This document shows positions 34,200 to 45,677 of a stretch of DNA of 64,000 nucleotides, piece after piece (position 1 is the first letter of the stretch; every line of letters begins with the position of its first letter). The position numbers were made by a program, and so were the translations under genes. The notes beneath the pieces are model-generated. The model ran no database searches. It was not told where the DNA came from and saw only the letters and a program-made list of their open reading frames with translations. The DNA is from Diphasiastrum complanatum (lineage: Eukaryota > Streptophyta > Lycopodiopsida > Lycopodiales > Lycopodiaceae). Where the stretch lies: the NCBI GenBank assembly GCA_029204225.1, contig CM055092.1, positions 73,198,857 to 73,262,856 of the forward strand, in the 5' to 3' direction.

Positions 34200-35520
34200 G
34201 GTATGCATATGAAGTAAAAAACTAGCAAAAGGATCCATCATAGCAGCACCCTCACCATATCCATGATAAGATTTCTTTGGTAGAAATCATTTGCCAACAC
34301 CTTTGAAGAGCATTCCACCAATTTGCCACTATATCCATGTGCTTCCTCCATGCTTGATGATGATCTTTGATTTGAAAGTACCATTTGCATGAAGATGGCT
34401 GCACCATGATGAAAATCAGAGGCTTCCATGCCTCATAAAGATCACAAAGATCATAGAGATCAAGATCATAAGATGAGTAAAATTGTTGATTATCAAGATT
34501 AAGCATTCTAGCTTGACTAGTCCACATACTATGAACTTTATCCATGATGGATCTAATCTTGATATCAAATGAGATCTTGATCTTCTTGAGTCTAAGTACT
34601 TACTCAAGGATGTAGGTGTCCTCTTTGGATGCTTCACCTAATCTCAAGAGAAGTTTACAAAATGCCTCGAACCATGTAAAAGCATGATTTTTCAAACTAT
34701 GAGCAACAAGCTCATTCTTGCTCTTACTAAATCCAAGAGCATGCACTTGATGACACAATCTCTTACTTTTAAAAAATTTTTGGAAACATAAGCCAATAAT
34801 GTCAACAAATATGTCCATACAATAGGCCTCAACCAGAACTAGAATTGCCTTACATGAATTTTGAGATGTAGAAATCTCAATAAAGCAAGGTAGTGCATCA
34901 AGAAATGGAAGAGAAGCATAAGAAAGAATGTTGGAGTAGATACCACCTGAAGCTTGCTCCTCTTTTCCATGACATGTGAGCCACAAAGACTCGGCCTTGC
35001 CTCTTGAAGATCCCCTTGAAACCATTTGTTGAGAAGACTCCTCCTCAAGCCTTGGCAAATCTCCATCACACACTTGGATTTTTGGTAGATTTGAGAATCC
35101 TACCATCATCCTCTTGATTGAGACTAGATCCTCCTTATTCCTTACTTGCAAAGGAATGTTGACAAAACATATGGATCTAAATATCCCCAAAGTATCAACT
35201 ATTGCATTCTTCATATCAAACACCATTGATAAGAGATACCTCCAATTGAAGTCTTCAAGTAAGAAGTCACATTAAATAGCACCATCTTTGCTTCTACATG
35301 CTAAAATGAAATCATCCAAATGACTAAGATAAGAGAATTGATGAGAAATAGACCTCCTTGGCAATAACTCTCCATGTGCTTTTGCCAAAGCACTATCTTC
35401 ATGAGCTTCTTGGAATCTTGAGAAACACCATGTCTTCTTCCTCAAACTCTCTGGTGTATGATCCAGATCGGCATAAGTTTTTGCTCGATCTATCATTGCT
35501 CTTACATTTTGCTAACTCCA
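34200..35520 (-). other. Unrecognised minus-strand open frames
   Basis: A 208-residue frame (34600-35226, with PRLEEESSQQMVSRGSSRG) and neighbours at 35272-35496 and 34252-34545 lie on one strand and look like consecutive pieces of a decayed coding region. No domain, zinc knuckle or catalytic motif was found. By its surroundings a degenerate retroelement is likely, but a host pseudogene is possible. Confidence 0.3.
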
Positions 35521-36620
35521 ACATCTGTTACATGTGAGTTACAAATTTCATAGCACAACATGTCTTTTGAGACTTACCTATAGTAACTAGACTGGTGTAA
35601 ATTGTAGAGGAAGAATGCCCCAAAGAAATGAAGGCTTTTCCCATCTTCCATCTTCATATAGACTTTGATGACATGAAACTACCAATGACCATTATTCTAT
35701 TTTGATATTGTATGAACTTATTGCTCTAATGATTTGAGTGTGCAGGTATTACTACCTGTATAACTAAGAACCTTTCATGAGCCATGTCTGATGGTATGAA
35801 AACTGACCTTTCTTTGAAGGTATGTGCAGGTACTCATGAAAGTGCCTGAAGAACAAAAACAAGAACAAGAAACTTTCTAAGCTACAAGTCTACAAAGAAG
35901 GCTTCTGACAAGTCCATAAAGAAGGCTTACTTATAAGTCAATAAAGAAAGCTTATTTCTAAGTCTATAATGATGGTTCAGAGGAGTCTATAAAGATTGGG
36001 ACTAGGCCAAGGGACTGATCACCCTATTGGCCTTTTCCACTATGATTGAGGATGGGCAACCAAAAAAAGAAAAAAGTGCCAATGAATTAATGATTATTAT
36101 GCAAGATAAGATGGGCATATACTTTGCTTTTTCCCTAGTAAGATTGCACTTGGGGTGAATTCCCAAGTTGTGACAATGAAAATCCATATGTAAAAAGAGG
36201 CCAAGTATAAACCTTGTGCCAACTACCTCCAACTATCTTGCCACAGGGCTTCAAGGTTATTATTCACCTAGAATTGGGCGCCCTCCTATAGTCTTACTTC
36301 ACCTTCCAAATCATCTTCACAACTCTTACAAACTTGTACACCTCACTCATTCACTCTCACAAACTTATACACCTCACCCATCCACTTCACTTCATCTATT
36401 AGCTCATTTGGAGTCTTCCCCACACCTCATACCCTTGTACTTGACACCTCACTCACTTTGGAATGCTTCCCCACTCTCTCTAGAAGGAAAAACTTGCTCT
36501 TTATTTGTTTTTCTGTGTAGGTGCTTTGGAAAGGGAGCTTGAAGCTTTGGCTCAAAGAGATTGTGCCAAATTTGGATTGGAGGCTTTGGAAACTCAAAAC
36601 ATCTACACCATATCCTATTG

Positions 36621-36624
<4 letters not shown>

Positions 36625-36705
<81 letters not shown>
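36625..36705. repeat. (TC)n microsatellite
   Basis: About 40 uninterrupted TC units, again producing meaningless Leu-Ser frames. Confidence 0.97.
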
Positions 36706-36708
<3 letters not shown>

Positions 36709-37008
36709 ATGGATGCTCCTTCGTCTATCTCTACCCTCCTATGCTATCGAACATATGAACAATGGTTGACGAACCGTTTCTTCTAAATTGCAAGGTCTAA
36801 TTAACCTTCTAAACTTGCATAAAATAGCTTTCCTTTGCTTAAACTTAAAAAAGATTTCTCACTTAAAAGGTTTTTTTTTTTTAAAAAAGACTTTTTGAAT
36901 TCTAAAATATTAATTGGAGGGAAAGTGATTTTCCCTCTCTCATTTGTACCTTATGGGAAACCACACTGCGTGACATTATAAAGCATGCAGTTTCGACAAT
37001 TACTCCAC

Positions 37009-38225
37009 TAAGTGATGAATCATTGGGATAAGGTGTATCATGTGCACTTTACTTTATATCTACTCTCATTCGGCACTACTTTTCCTTTTTATTATGAAAA
37101 TACAACTAATGCAAAAGAGACTACATTCATAAAGTTGAATCGACCAATTGATGCTCTAAGAAACCCCTATCAATAACTCTAAAGAAAAGGGACTCCAATA
37201 AAATGGTCTTAGATAGCATGGATATGCATAAGATACGTAGTTTCTACAAAAGGGTTAGAATAGCACGGATCTGTTGTAATACCTTGTAGAAACTTTGGGA
37301 ACTTCTTACTCATAACTAATGATATCTATCCAAAGTAGTGTCCTCGAACCATAATTGATATATGATCTTTGTATGGCATAATTTTGTGCAGAAACAATCA
37401 TACAATCAATCATGGCAAATCCTATACGTACCCTAATATGTGTTACTTTAGACTTATGGTGAGCTACAATTTGAAAGCATGGATATGCTCAAGAGTATGG
37501 ACAGTAGTGCACGATGCACCTTGCTCTATAAGGGTCACTTGGGTTAGCATAGCATGGATTTGCTCTAATACTAGCACATGTCACCAAGTCTTTTGGCTAA
37601 GCAAAGCGAAAATGGTTTAAACTTTTCATATTTTGTACATAATAAAAAATGAACTGATACGGACCAATTGATCGTAAGCTGATCAACATGGCACTCGCCC
37701 TAATACGGTGATATAACGGCTTGGCCTATCGCCAAAACATTGTTTGCTTGGGAAGACTGGACTATGTTTCAAATTGCTATTCAAGCTGTTAAGTAGTATA
37801 ACTCCTTTTGGACATGAATAACAACTGACGTTCAACTATGACACCTGTCTTCCTCACATAACTAACTTGTGCGGTTTTGTTGTGTGGGATGGTGGTAGGT
37901 ATCAACTGGACGTCTTGAGAGTGGTTATGCTTTATGGTGTTTTTCAAAATTGTATTTTACTTTTCAACTATACTTTACCTTGTTGGATTATGAATAAAGG
38001 CTTCAAAAGGTTTCAGTCTTGCTTTGTCAAGAAAAACTAAGTGTTGTTTTGTATCTCTCTCTATGCATCCTGGTGGTGTAAATCCGACTATTCCTTGGTT
38101 GGGACAATACTGCAATCTTTATCTTTTATCCGATTCATAAGCTTACAAATGTTTGTTTTTATGGTTTAGTCCACAGGATGGTTTTAGGATGCTGCCTCTT
38201 TGGGTTACGAGGAGCCTCTTTCTTA
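37009..38225 (+). repeat. E repeat, copy 1 (5' and 3' truncated)
   Basis: It shares near-identical sequence with 38310-39470 and 57075-58280, starting AAGTGATGAATCATTGGGAT and ending within GGTTACGAGGAGCCTCTT. The exon-like segment is cut after GYEEPLS. It is one unit of a tandem array. Confidence 0.9.
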
Positions 38226-39790
38226 GGCATTATCAAATGCCTTTTCGTGGCTTCAACTTAAGCATAAATGAGTGCAGATGTCCAGCGATGGACAGCTACT
38301 AAAACTTCCCTTTATAAGTGATGAATCATTGGGATAAGGTGTATCATGTGCACTTTTCTTTATATATACTCTCATTCGACACTACTTTTTCTTTTTATTA
38401 TGAAAATACGACTAATGCAAAAGAGACTACATCCATAAAGCTAAATCGATCAATTGATGCTCTAAGAAACCCCTGTCAATAACTCTAAAAAAAAAAAAGG
38501 GACTCCAATAAAATGGTCTTAGATAGCATGGATATGCGTAAGATACGTAGTTTCTACAAAAGGGTTAGAATGGCACAGATCTGCCCTAATACCTTGTAGA
38601 AACTTTGGGAACTTCTTACTCATAAGTAATGATATCTATCCAAAGTAGTGTCCTTGAACCATGATTGATATATGATGATCTCTGTATGGCAATCATACAA
38701 TCATTCATGGCAAATCCTATACATACCCTAATAAGTGTTACTTTAGACTTCTGGTGAGTTACAACTAAAAAGCATGGATATGCTCATGAGTATTGACAGT
38801 AGTGCGTGATGCAGCTTGCTCTATAAGGGTCACTTGGGTTAGCACAACATGGATTTGCTCTAATACTAGCACACGTCGCCAAGTATTTTGGCTAAGCAAA
38901 ATGAAAACGGTTTAAACTTTTCATATTTTGTACATAATAAAAATGAACTGATACGGACCAATTGATCGTAAGCTGATCAACCTGGCACTCGCCGTGATAT
39001 GGTGATATAATGGCTTGGCCTATCACCAAAACATTGTTTGCTTGGGAAGACTGGACTATGTTTCCAATTGCTATTCAAAGCTGTTAAGTAGTATAACTCC
39101 TTTTGGACATGAATAACAACTGACGTTCAGCTGTGACACCTGTATTGATGGTGGCAAGTATCAGCTGGATGTCTTGAGAGTGGTTATGCTTTGTGGTGAT
39201 TTTTAGTATTGTATTTTACTTTACCATACTTTACCTGGTTGGATTATGAATAAAGGCTTCAAAAGGTTTCAGTCTTGCTTTGTCAAGAGGAACTAAGTGT
39301 TGTTTTGTATCTCTCTCTATGCATCTTGGTGGTGTAAATCCGACTATTCCTTGGTTGGGATAGTACTGAAACCTTTACCTTTTATGCGATTCATAAGCTA
39401 ACAAATATTTGTTTTTATGGTTTAGTGCACATGATGGTTTCAGGATGCTGCCTCTTTGGGTTACAAGGAGCCTCTTCCTCCGCCTAAATTTTTTGTTCAA
39501 ACACTGATTTGTTGTATAAAAAAAAACCGTTGTGATGCATAATTTTGTCATTAACACTAATAGGGCTACATGTTCTTCTGCTAGACCGAAGGATAAGATT
39601 ATTTGCTTGATTAATCTGTTTGAAAATATTGACTGGGTAAAAATTTATCTCAAGTTTGTGAAGAAGAAAGACACTTTGAGCTTAATTGAAAATCTTTACA
39701 GTCGTCTTAATGATTTTGTTAAAAGATTTGAAGAGAAAAAATTCTGTAATATGCACATTAGAAAAGTGTTTTGTATGAAATGGATATGAT
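38226..39790 (+). repeat. E repeat, copy 2, with broken exon-like segment
   Basis: It starts GGCATTATCAAATGCC, as copy 3 does, and runs through the same sequence to an exon-like segment from 39444. That segment has an extra base near 39520 (a run of A) that breaks the reading frame, which reopens as MMHNFVINTNRATCSSARPK. The copy is cut at 39790 by the insertion of element C. Confidence 0.9.
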
Positions 39791-39795
39791 GGTAG
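39791..39795. repeat. Target site duplication of element C, left
   Basis: GGTAG directly precedes the C 5' LTR and recurs at 56854-56858 directly after the C 3' LTR. Confidence 0.85.
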
Positions 39796-39910
39796 AGTTA
39801 GAATTAAAGTTAGAATCACTGTGTTACTGTACTGTGGGTCCTATTTGTGGATAAGGATCAGTTGGCCTCGCCACGAGGCAAGTCGACGGGACACGTGTCT
39901 CGCCAACGGC
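39796..39910 (+). repeat. 5' LTR of element C, left piece
   Basis: It starts AGTTAGAATTAAAG and matches the first 115 bp of the C 3' LTR at 56578. It is interrupted by D1 after ACGGC and continues at 50925. It includes a CACGTG at 39892-39897. Confidence 0.93.
39906..39910. repeat. Target site duplication of element D1, left
   Basis: ACGGC precedes the D1 5' LTR and recurs at 50920-50924 after its 3' LTR. The intact C 3' LTR has a single ACGGC at the same place. Confidence 0.93.
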
Positions 39911-40611
39911 TGTGAAGAATTGCCAAAAATTGGCAAATCTAGCTTGATCAAAAACCATGTAGAATAGTGTAAATTGTGTACACAAGTGGGTCCCACACAT
40001 GTGAGGCCATGATGCCATATGGGAAACCCATCCTAATGTAGGTTAGGTCAAGTCAAGAGAGTTGGTCATGTCTATTTGGTGGTCATCCCTACTTTATAGG
40101 ACCTACACCTAAGTTTAAGGTGAAAATTTGACCAACTAGCTACCTACCAAGCATAACTCTAGGAAATAGACTAGGGTTTCATTTTAGGTCAAGGAGAGTG
40201 AGTTAACTTCCTTATTACATGCTGGAAATCCACCTAACTTCAAGAAGGAAGTCGAATTTGCTATGTATTCCCTCTCTCCATAGTGAGAAGATAGAAAATT
40301 TTTGGAGCTCATTGGCAATCTCAAGCTAGTTCACTATGTACATTGAGTTTTTGTGATCCAAATGAAACCAAATCAATTTCTACTTGTTTCTCAAGTTGAA
40401 GGCCGTACTACAGCCTGTAGTACACACGTGTGGGCTCGGATTTTGATGTTTATCAATGCTTTTGATTGTTAATGCTTGTTGTTTGTCAAATTGCCAATCT
40501 AGATCAACTTTTTTGTGTCTAGTTTTTTGATAGATTGTTAAGCAAGCATTCAATCACTCTTGTGGATCTTTTGTAGATCCATTTATGGTCCTAAAGTACA
40601 GTACTTTCACA
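39911..40611 (+). repeat. 5' LTR of element D1
   Basis: This 701-bp LTR runs from TGTGAAGAATTGCC to ACTTTCACA and is followed at once by the primer site. It has TATA-like ACTTTATAGG near 40091 and a CACGTG palindrome at 40425-40430. Its first half differs from the D1 3' LTR at about 22 positions, its second half at about 3. Confidence 0.93.
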
Positions 40612-40624
40612 TGGTATCAGAGGC
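40612..40624 (+). promoter_or_regulatory. Primer binding site of D1 (variant)
   Basis: TGGTATCAGAGGC pairs with initiator Met tRNA except at the twelfth base (G for C). The D2 copy has a different single change at the eleventh base. Confidence 0.8.
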
Positions 40625-41415
40625 AGGTTCAAGAGCATAAGCCATTGATCTAATGCAAATCCATTTTTAGCAAGTTTTGGTGCTAAGAGCTAGTATTGAG
40701 AGGGCAAGCTAGAATCTTGATTTTGGTGAGGAGATTTGATCCCAAAGTGGTAGGGGTCCAAATCCGTACTGTCCACATGTGTGGGCACCTCTGAACCTGC
40801 ATTTAATGCATGGTATTCATTTGATCCAAAAAAAATCAATTTGTGAGCTGTTGGTGTAATTTTTGGTGGAGACCCTAGGATAATCTACCAAGATCATTTG
40901 CCATTGATTAGATTTGAATTTGTTTCATGGAATCTGATTAATCTAGGCTGAGTTCAAGTCCTATTAAGGTTAAAAACAGGTCTTGAAAGTACACCAAGAA
41001 GGAAGAAAGATATTAAGCCATTTTTTTGTCCAAAAATAGCCAAAATTGGCAAGATTTGATTGTAAGTAGATTTCACATCATCTTATCTTCATTCCAACTT
41101 TGTGAGGGGGTGCTAGAACTGAGATTATAAGTCCATTTGTTGGATTAGAAATCTAATTTGAGTGAAAAACTACAAGAGAGAGACCTTAGTGAGTTTCTAG
41201 AGACAATCAAATCCATTTCTTGGCAAGATTTGTTTGAAAGTAGTTTTCACTTCATCTTATCTTCATTCCAGCGTTATGAGGGAGTGATAGAACTGTGATT
41301 ATAAGTCCATTTGTTGGATTAGAAATCAAATTTGAGTGAAACACTGCAAGTGTGAGACCTCTGTGAGTTTCAAGTCAATCAAATATATTTCTTGTTTGTA
41401 GAAGTCACTAGTAAG

Positions 41416-43572
41416 ATGGGATCTGCTGGAGCATACCTTCTAGAAGCTAGTGAGAGGTTGAATTCTACAAATTATGCTATTTGGAAGGTTAGAATGGAGT
41501 CACTCTTGGTGCTCCAAGACCTTTATGAGTTCTTGATTGAAGATGAAGATGAACCTCTAGGTGCACAGGAGTTAGCTAGATACAAGAAGAGATCTAGGCT
41601 TGCACTTCATTGTGTGAAGATGAATGTGAACAACGATTTGTTGAGAGAAGTATCAGCTTGTACTAATGCTAAAGAGGCTTGGGAGTCTTTAAAATCAATC
41701 TATGAGTCTAGCAACACTTCTAGAGTTCTTATGCTTAGAAATCAAATTTTGCAAAGCATGAGGAGAAGTGAGGAGAGTGCACAGGATTATGTACTCAGAA
41801 TCAAGTCTCTAAATAGGGAGTTGGCTTCCATTGGAGAGAAGATTCATGATGAAGAGCTTGTACAAATTGTCCTTAATGGTCTAGGAGATGACTTTGCAAA
41901 TTTGGTCCAAAGTTTTGCCATCCAAGACACTTTGCCAACTATAGAAAAACTTCACAGTGTATTAGTGGCTGAAGAGTGTAGGATGCTCCATGCAAAATCT
42001 AGGATGAGTTCCTTGTCGTTGCAGGATGGTGATGAGAAAGCCAATTTCTCATTCAAGGGCAAAAAGAAGACCAATGGAAAGAAGAAGCATCCAAAGGAGG
42101 CCAAAGAAGAGGATGATGCATCAAGCTCAAAGGACAAGTCAAAGCAGAAATGCTTCTTTTGTGGAAGGAAGGGGCATTATGCATCTGAATGCTACAAGAG
42201 GCTAAGAGCACAAGTGGAGGAGGACAAACAAGGAAACCTTGCAAAGGAGGAGGAGGAGGATAAAGTGGATGTATTCTTGATGGCATCTACATCCTCACCA
42301 ATAAGCAATAGCAATTCAAGAGACAATTGGTGGATCGACAGTGGGGCTAGCTCCCACATGCCTTGTGAAAAAGACTTTTTCTCAACCTTACACTCTTTCA
42401 ATGATGCTAAAAAGTTTGTCTTTACTGCAAATGATGAAGAGTGTAGGATAGATGGTGTTGGCACCATCTCTTTGTATCTAGAATCCTCAAAATGCATGGA
42501 TCTAGAAAATGTCCTTTATGTACCATCAATCACCAAGAATATGCTTAGTGTTGGTCTACTCTTAGAAAGTGGTTTGGATGTCCACTTTAAGCATGGTGTT
42601 TGCTTCATCTTGAAGAATGATGTTTGCATTGCAAAGGGATTTAAACATGGAAGATTGTTTAAGTTGGAAGCTAGTGTTGCTTTTGAAAGAATGAGCTTGG
42701 CAAAGGAGGAGATCACTCAAGAGGAGATCTTGACAAAGTGTGATCTTGCTTGCATTGAGGAGGAGCATCAAAAGGAGGAAGATCTTGAGGATCAGCGTCA
42801 AAGCATGAGAGTTCCAAGGGAGTCCTCAATGACAATGTCCAAGTCATCAAATTGCATGCAAATTGTCCATTCAAGTGTGCATCTTGCAAGGGTGGTGAGC
42901 ATTGGAGAGTCTACTATCTTTGAATACTTTTTGGAAAGTATTAGTAGACATGAGTTGACTTGTTTCTTACCTTTAAGATTCATGGTGTTTATTACTTTGT
43001 ATGACAAGACAATGAAATGGGATGCTTTGAAATCTACATTTGTTGTTGATAAAGCAATTTCATTGGATAACTATTTTTGTAATAGTTTGAATAGTGTCAT
43101 AAAAGATGAAATATCATTTGTATTGGAAATCTTTGGGTCCACATGCTTTGAGCATGATCATTCCAATGTAAGGACCAAAGATTATCCTATTTCAATGATA
43201 GGAATAATGGTAGTGTTTTGCTCTTCAAGTAGAGATTGTAGAATCTACTTGTTTTCAACCAAAGAATTTGTCAATGGTGGAAATGTGATCTTTCAAGAGT
43301 GGAAGATTTGTAAACTTGAAGAAGCACCTTTGGATCAACACCTTATTCAATTCATTGATGGTTTGGAGTCAAGTCAAGTGGAGGAGCAAGCTCAAGACCC
43401 GAGGACTCCAAGAAGAACCTTGAGTATCAAGATGGAGCCATCTAGGCTCAATCATATGGATCAAGCAAGACAAGTTGTCTTTGGCAACATTATTTATGCA
43501 CTTAATATTTTAATTGATGTATCTTCAAATGCACAAAATGCCTTGGAATCCATGGCTTGGCATGATGTTTAG
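41416..43572 (+). CDS. D-family Gag-protease polyprotein with collapsed pol
   Basis: Starting at ATG 41416 (MGSAGAYLLEASERLNSTNY), the 718-residue frame has a copia Gag core, a zinc knuckle CFFCGRKGHYASEC from residue 246 and an aspartic protease with DSGASSHM at 308-315. After KHGRLFKLEA (about residue 420) it departs from copia. The GAG-pre-integrase zinc site and the DDE core are missing. Only the region after the core survives in altered form (EIFGSTCFEHDHSNVRTKDY, STKEFVNGGNVIFQEW, matching the RIFGCTCF...STKKVVISRDVIF of element A). RT is reduced to scraps downstream. The frame is open throughout, and D2 shows the same layout. It probably makes particle protein for a non-autonomous family. 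Whether it is expressed is unknown. Confidence 0.85.
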   Translation: MGSAGAYLLEASERLNSTNYAIWKVRMESLLVLQDLYEFLIEDEDEPLGAQELARYKKRSRLALHCVKMNVNNDLLREVSACTNAKEAWESLKSIYESSNTSRVLMLRNQILQSMRRSEESAQDYVLRIKSLNRELASIGEKIHDEELVQIVLNGLGDDFANLVQSFAIQDTLPTIEKLHSVLVAEECRMLHAKSRMSSLSLQDGDEKANFSFKGKKKTNGKKKHPKEAKEEDDASSSKDKSKQKCFFCGRKGHYASECYKRLRAQVEEDKQGNLAKEEEEDKVDVFLMASTSSPISNSNSRDNWWIDSGASSHMPCEKDFFSTLHSFNDAKKFVFTANDEECRIDGVGTISLYLESSKCMDLENVLYVPSITKNMLSVGLLLESGLDVHFKHGVCFILKNDVCIAKGFKHGRLFKLEASVAFERMSLAKEEITQEEILTKCDLACIEEEHQKEEDLEDQRQSMRVPRESSMTMSKSSNCMQIVHSSVHLARVVSIGESTIFEYFLESISRHELTCFLPLRFMVFITLYDKTMKWDALKSTFVVDKAISLDNYFCNSLNSVIKDEISFVLEIFGSTCFEHDHSNVRTKDYPISMIGIMVVFCSSSRDCRIYLFSTKEFVNGGNVIFQEWKICKLEEAPLDQHLIQFIDGLESSQVEEQAQDPRTPRRTLSIKMEPSRLNHMDQARQVVFGNIIYALNILIDVSSNAQNALESMAWHDV

Positions 43573-43730
43573 TTTTGAAGTGTGCTACATGTATATAGAC
43601 ACATTTATGGAACATCTTGTAAGGGATCCTCTAAGAGGTGGTGAAAGATCCTTCATGGACATCATTCTCTATTGGAGTCTCAAAAGTTCCTTGTTTGTAG
43701 CTGGATTTTTTAGACACTTCTAAAAGCTTT
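43573..43730 (+). pseudogene. Vestige of copia RT in D1
   Basis: Just after the ORF, a frame reads YIDTFMEHLVRDPLRGGERS and FMDIILYWSLKSS. It aligns with the RT segment VSTPMESNVK..SNERSFKDITLYRKLIGS of element A. It is about 40 codons long, with no catalytic residues. Confidence 0.7.
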
Positions 43731-43773
43731 CATTCATCTATCAAGAGAGTTGTAAATAGATCAAGCTAAATTT

Positions 43774-43782
43774 GAGGAGGAG
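43774..43782 (+). other. Polypurine tract of D1
   Basis: GAGGAGGAG is followed directly by the TGTGAAGAATTGCC start of the 3' LTR. Confidence 0.85.
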
Positions 43783-43850
43783 TGTGAAGAATTGCCAAAA
43801 ATTGGCAAATCTAGCTTGATCAAAGACCATGTAGAACATTGTAAATATTG
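43783..43850 (+). repeat. 3' LTR of D1, left piece
   Basis: These first 68 bp of the LTR end with TATTG, the target duplication of element A. The piece is identical to the start of the D2 5' LTR and differs from D1's own 5' LTR. Confidence 0.93.
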
Positions 43851-44505
43851 TGTGAAAATTGTCAACATTTCCTAGCTAGTTTGAGGCCTAAATTGGCTAA
43901 AATTGTAAATAGTTTTGGTTCTGGAGTTTTGCACGTGTGAACCAGGCCACAATGTTTTTATTTACTGTATTTTTTCAGTATGATGAAGTGTCAAACTTCA
44001 TACCCTTCAAAATGAGACCATTTTGATGTATTTTGGTCATATAAGCCATTTTTAGCTATTTTTCCTATATAGGGAATATCTAGGGTCAAGTACCTTCTAG
44101 AGAGAGGAGAGAGAGTCATCTTCCTCATCCATAAATAGTAGGGAAGTCGTGGAGAACAGGTTGGAGAAACCTTTTGTATGCTTCATTGAGATCAATAGAT
44201 CATTGTCATTGTTTCTTCCTCCATTGAGAGCATTGTTGTGTGTATTGTCTTCAAGATATTGTGTATGATCTTAGGTGCTTTCCAAAAGTGATAGGCTGAT
44301 GTATTATGGACTGTATAATGCTATTTTGGACCGCACTTGATGTTTATGGAAGTTTCCATTTGTGATAAATGCTTTTTGATCAAGTTCTTTGCATTCTAGG
44401 TAGCATAGAATGTGTTGCCAATTCCTAGCTTATGTAGTTTGGAGTGCAAGCATTCAAGCCAATGATCTTGGAGTTTAGATCCACTTAGGATCTGTATTTT
44501 TCACA
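43851..44505 (+). repeat. 5' LTR of element A
   Basis: It starts TGTGAAAATTGTC and ends TTTTTCACA. A TATA-like CCTATATAGG lies at 44064-44073 and a CACGTG at 43932-43937. Confidence 0.97.
44066..44071 (+). promoter_or_regulatory. TATA box in A 5' LTR
   Basis: TATATA within CCTATATAGGG, 215 bp into the LTR, is the likely promoter of the element's RNA. The same word recurs in the 3' LTR. Confidence 0.5.
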
Positions 44506-44517
44506 TGGTATCAGAGC
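44506..44517 (+). promoter_or_regulatory. Primer binding site of element A
   Basis: TGGTATCAGAGC directly abuts the LTR end and matches initiator Met tRNA fully. Confidence 0.93.
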
Positions 44518-45677
44518 TGGTTGGCTTCTATTTACAGTAAGTATTCCATTTTTGGTGATATTTGGATGTTTGATCAAGTTCTAGCATGATTTTGCATTGC
44601 TTTGTTGATCAAATCTTACTAACCTTTGTTTTGTGAGTTGAACTTGTGGATCAAAAGCATATTTCAGGTCTATTGAAGATCAGAGGCTGAAAAGAAACTA
44701 TTTTGGATCATATCATAACACCTAATCATTTGTGATTGTGAGGCTTGTGCATATTCAATACTAACAATGTTCTTTTCAATCCTATTGTTGACAATCTCCA
44801 TTCTTGGATGAACACTCTCCTTAAGTGGATGAAACTTCTCCTTAAGTGGATGACAAATGCTCTTTTGAGTGAGTTGTAATTCTCCTAAAGGCTGAGCAAA
44901 GCTCCCATTTGGATGAAAGATCCCCTTTTTGGGGTGAACATATTGTAAGCTCCATTGTGAAGAGCATATTGTAAAGATTGTCATCAATTTTGGCATAAAT
45001 TTTGGTGTACTTTGTTGAGCATGTAAGTAACTCTCCTTATGTAATTTGATTGGAGCATTTGCTGGAAGGTGTTAACCATTATGCAAGTGTGTTTTCAGGT
45101 TCTTAACAGGTTGAGGAACATTCTCATGTGAAGTGATCTTAGATCTACATCTAAACACCAAGATTTGACAAGATAGTGAAGCTAGTCTTGTGATTCACTA
45201 AGTGTGCTCATTCATTCACCTCTAAATCTTGTATTTATCACTTGCTGGAGTTTATAAACTTTTAGAAGTGTGGTTTACATGTGGTTTTACAGGTTGAATC
45301 AATATCTTAGTGTGTTGATCATATGTTGATCAAGTTTGTTCATTACTAGGTAATCTTGGCATCCTAGTTTTGGGTATTTTCTAAGAATGCAAGTAACTCT
45401 TCACACCATAACTTGATTTGGTCACTTGCTGGAAAGTTTGAGAGCTTAAGCAAGAGTGTGTTCAGGTTGGTTTGATTTTGTAATCCATTCTTAGTGTGTG
45501 CAAAGTGTTGCATGTGTTTCAATCTTCCTTTCTATGCTTGGAAACCATCTAGGTTCAAGATAGAAGTGTTTTAGGGTCCTAAATCTTCATAGATCTCTTT
45601 ATCTATCATTTGTTGAGAGAAAAGTGAGTGCTAAGTGCTTTAGGACAGAACCTAAAAGTTGAAGAAACATTAGAATC
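44518..45677 (+). other. Untranslated leader of element A
   Basis: This is 1.16 kb of non-coding sequence between the primer site and the gag ATG. It contains repeated words such as CTTAAGTGGATGA..CTCCTT near 44818-44850 and two related blocks with TTTGCTGGA..GTGTT. It probably holds packaging and dimerisation signals, which cannot be located by eye. Confidence 0.6.

Noticed and set aside
34600-35226. Ty3/gypsy gag on the minus strand (AFTWFEAF resembles the LxxxAxxWW region)
   Set aside because: The similarity is limited to a few residues and no further gag features follow.
41392-41415. Starts upstream of ATG 41416 in D1 (and the matching ones in D2)
   Set aside because: The upstream codon is TTG. 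The ATG giving MGSAGAYLL is present in both D copies.
41952-43007. Minus-strand open frames over the D1, A and D2 coding regions
   Set aside because: They are shadows of the plus-strand gag-pol frames, repeated at the same places in D1 and D2 only because the coding strand is conserved.
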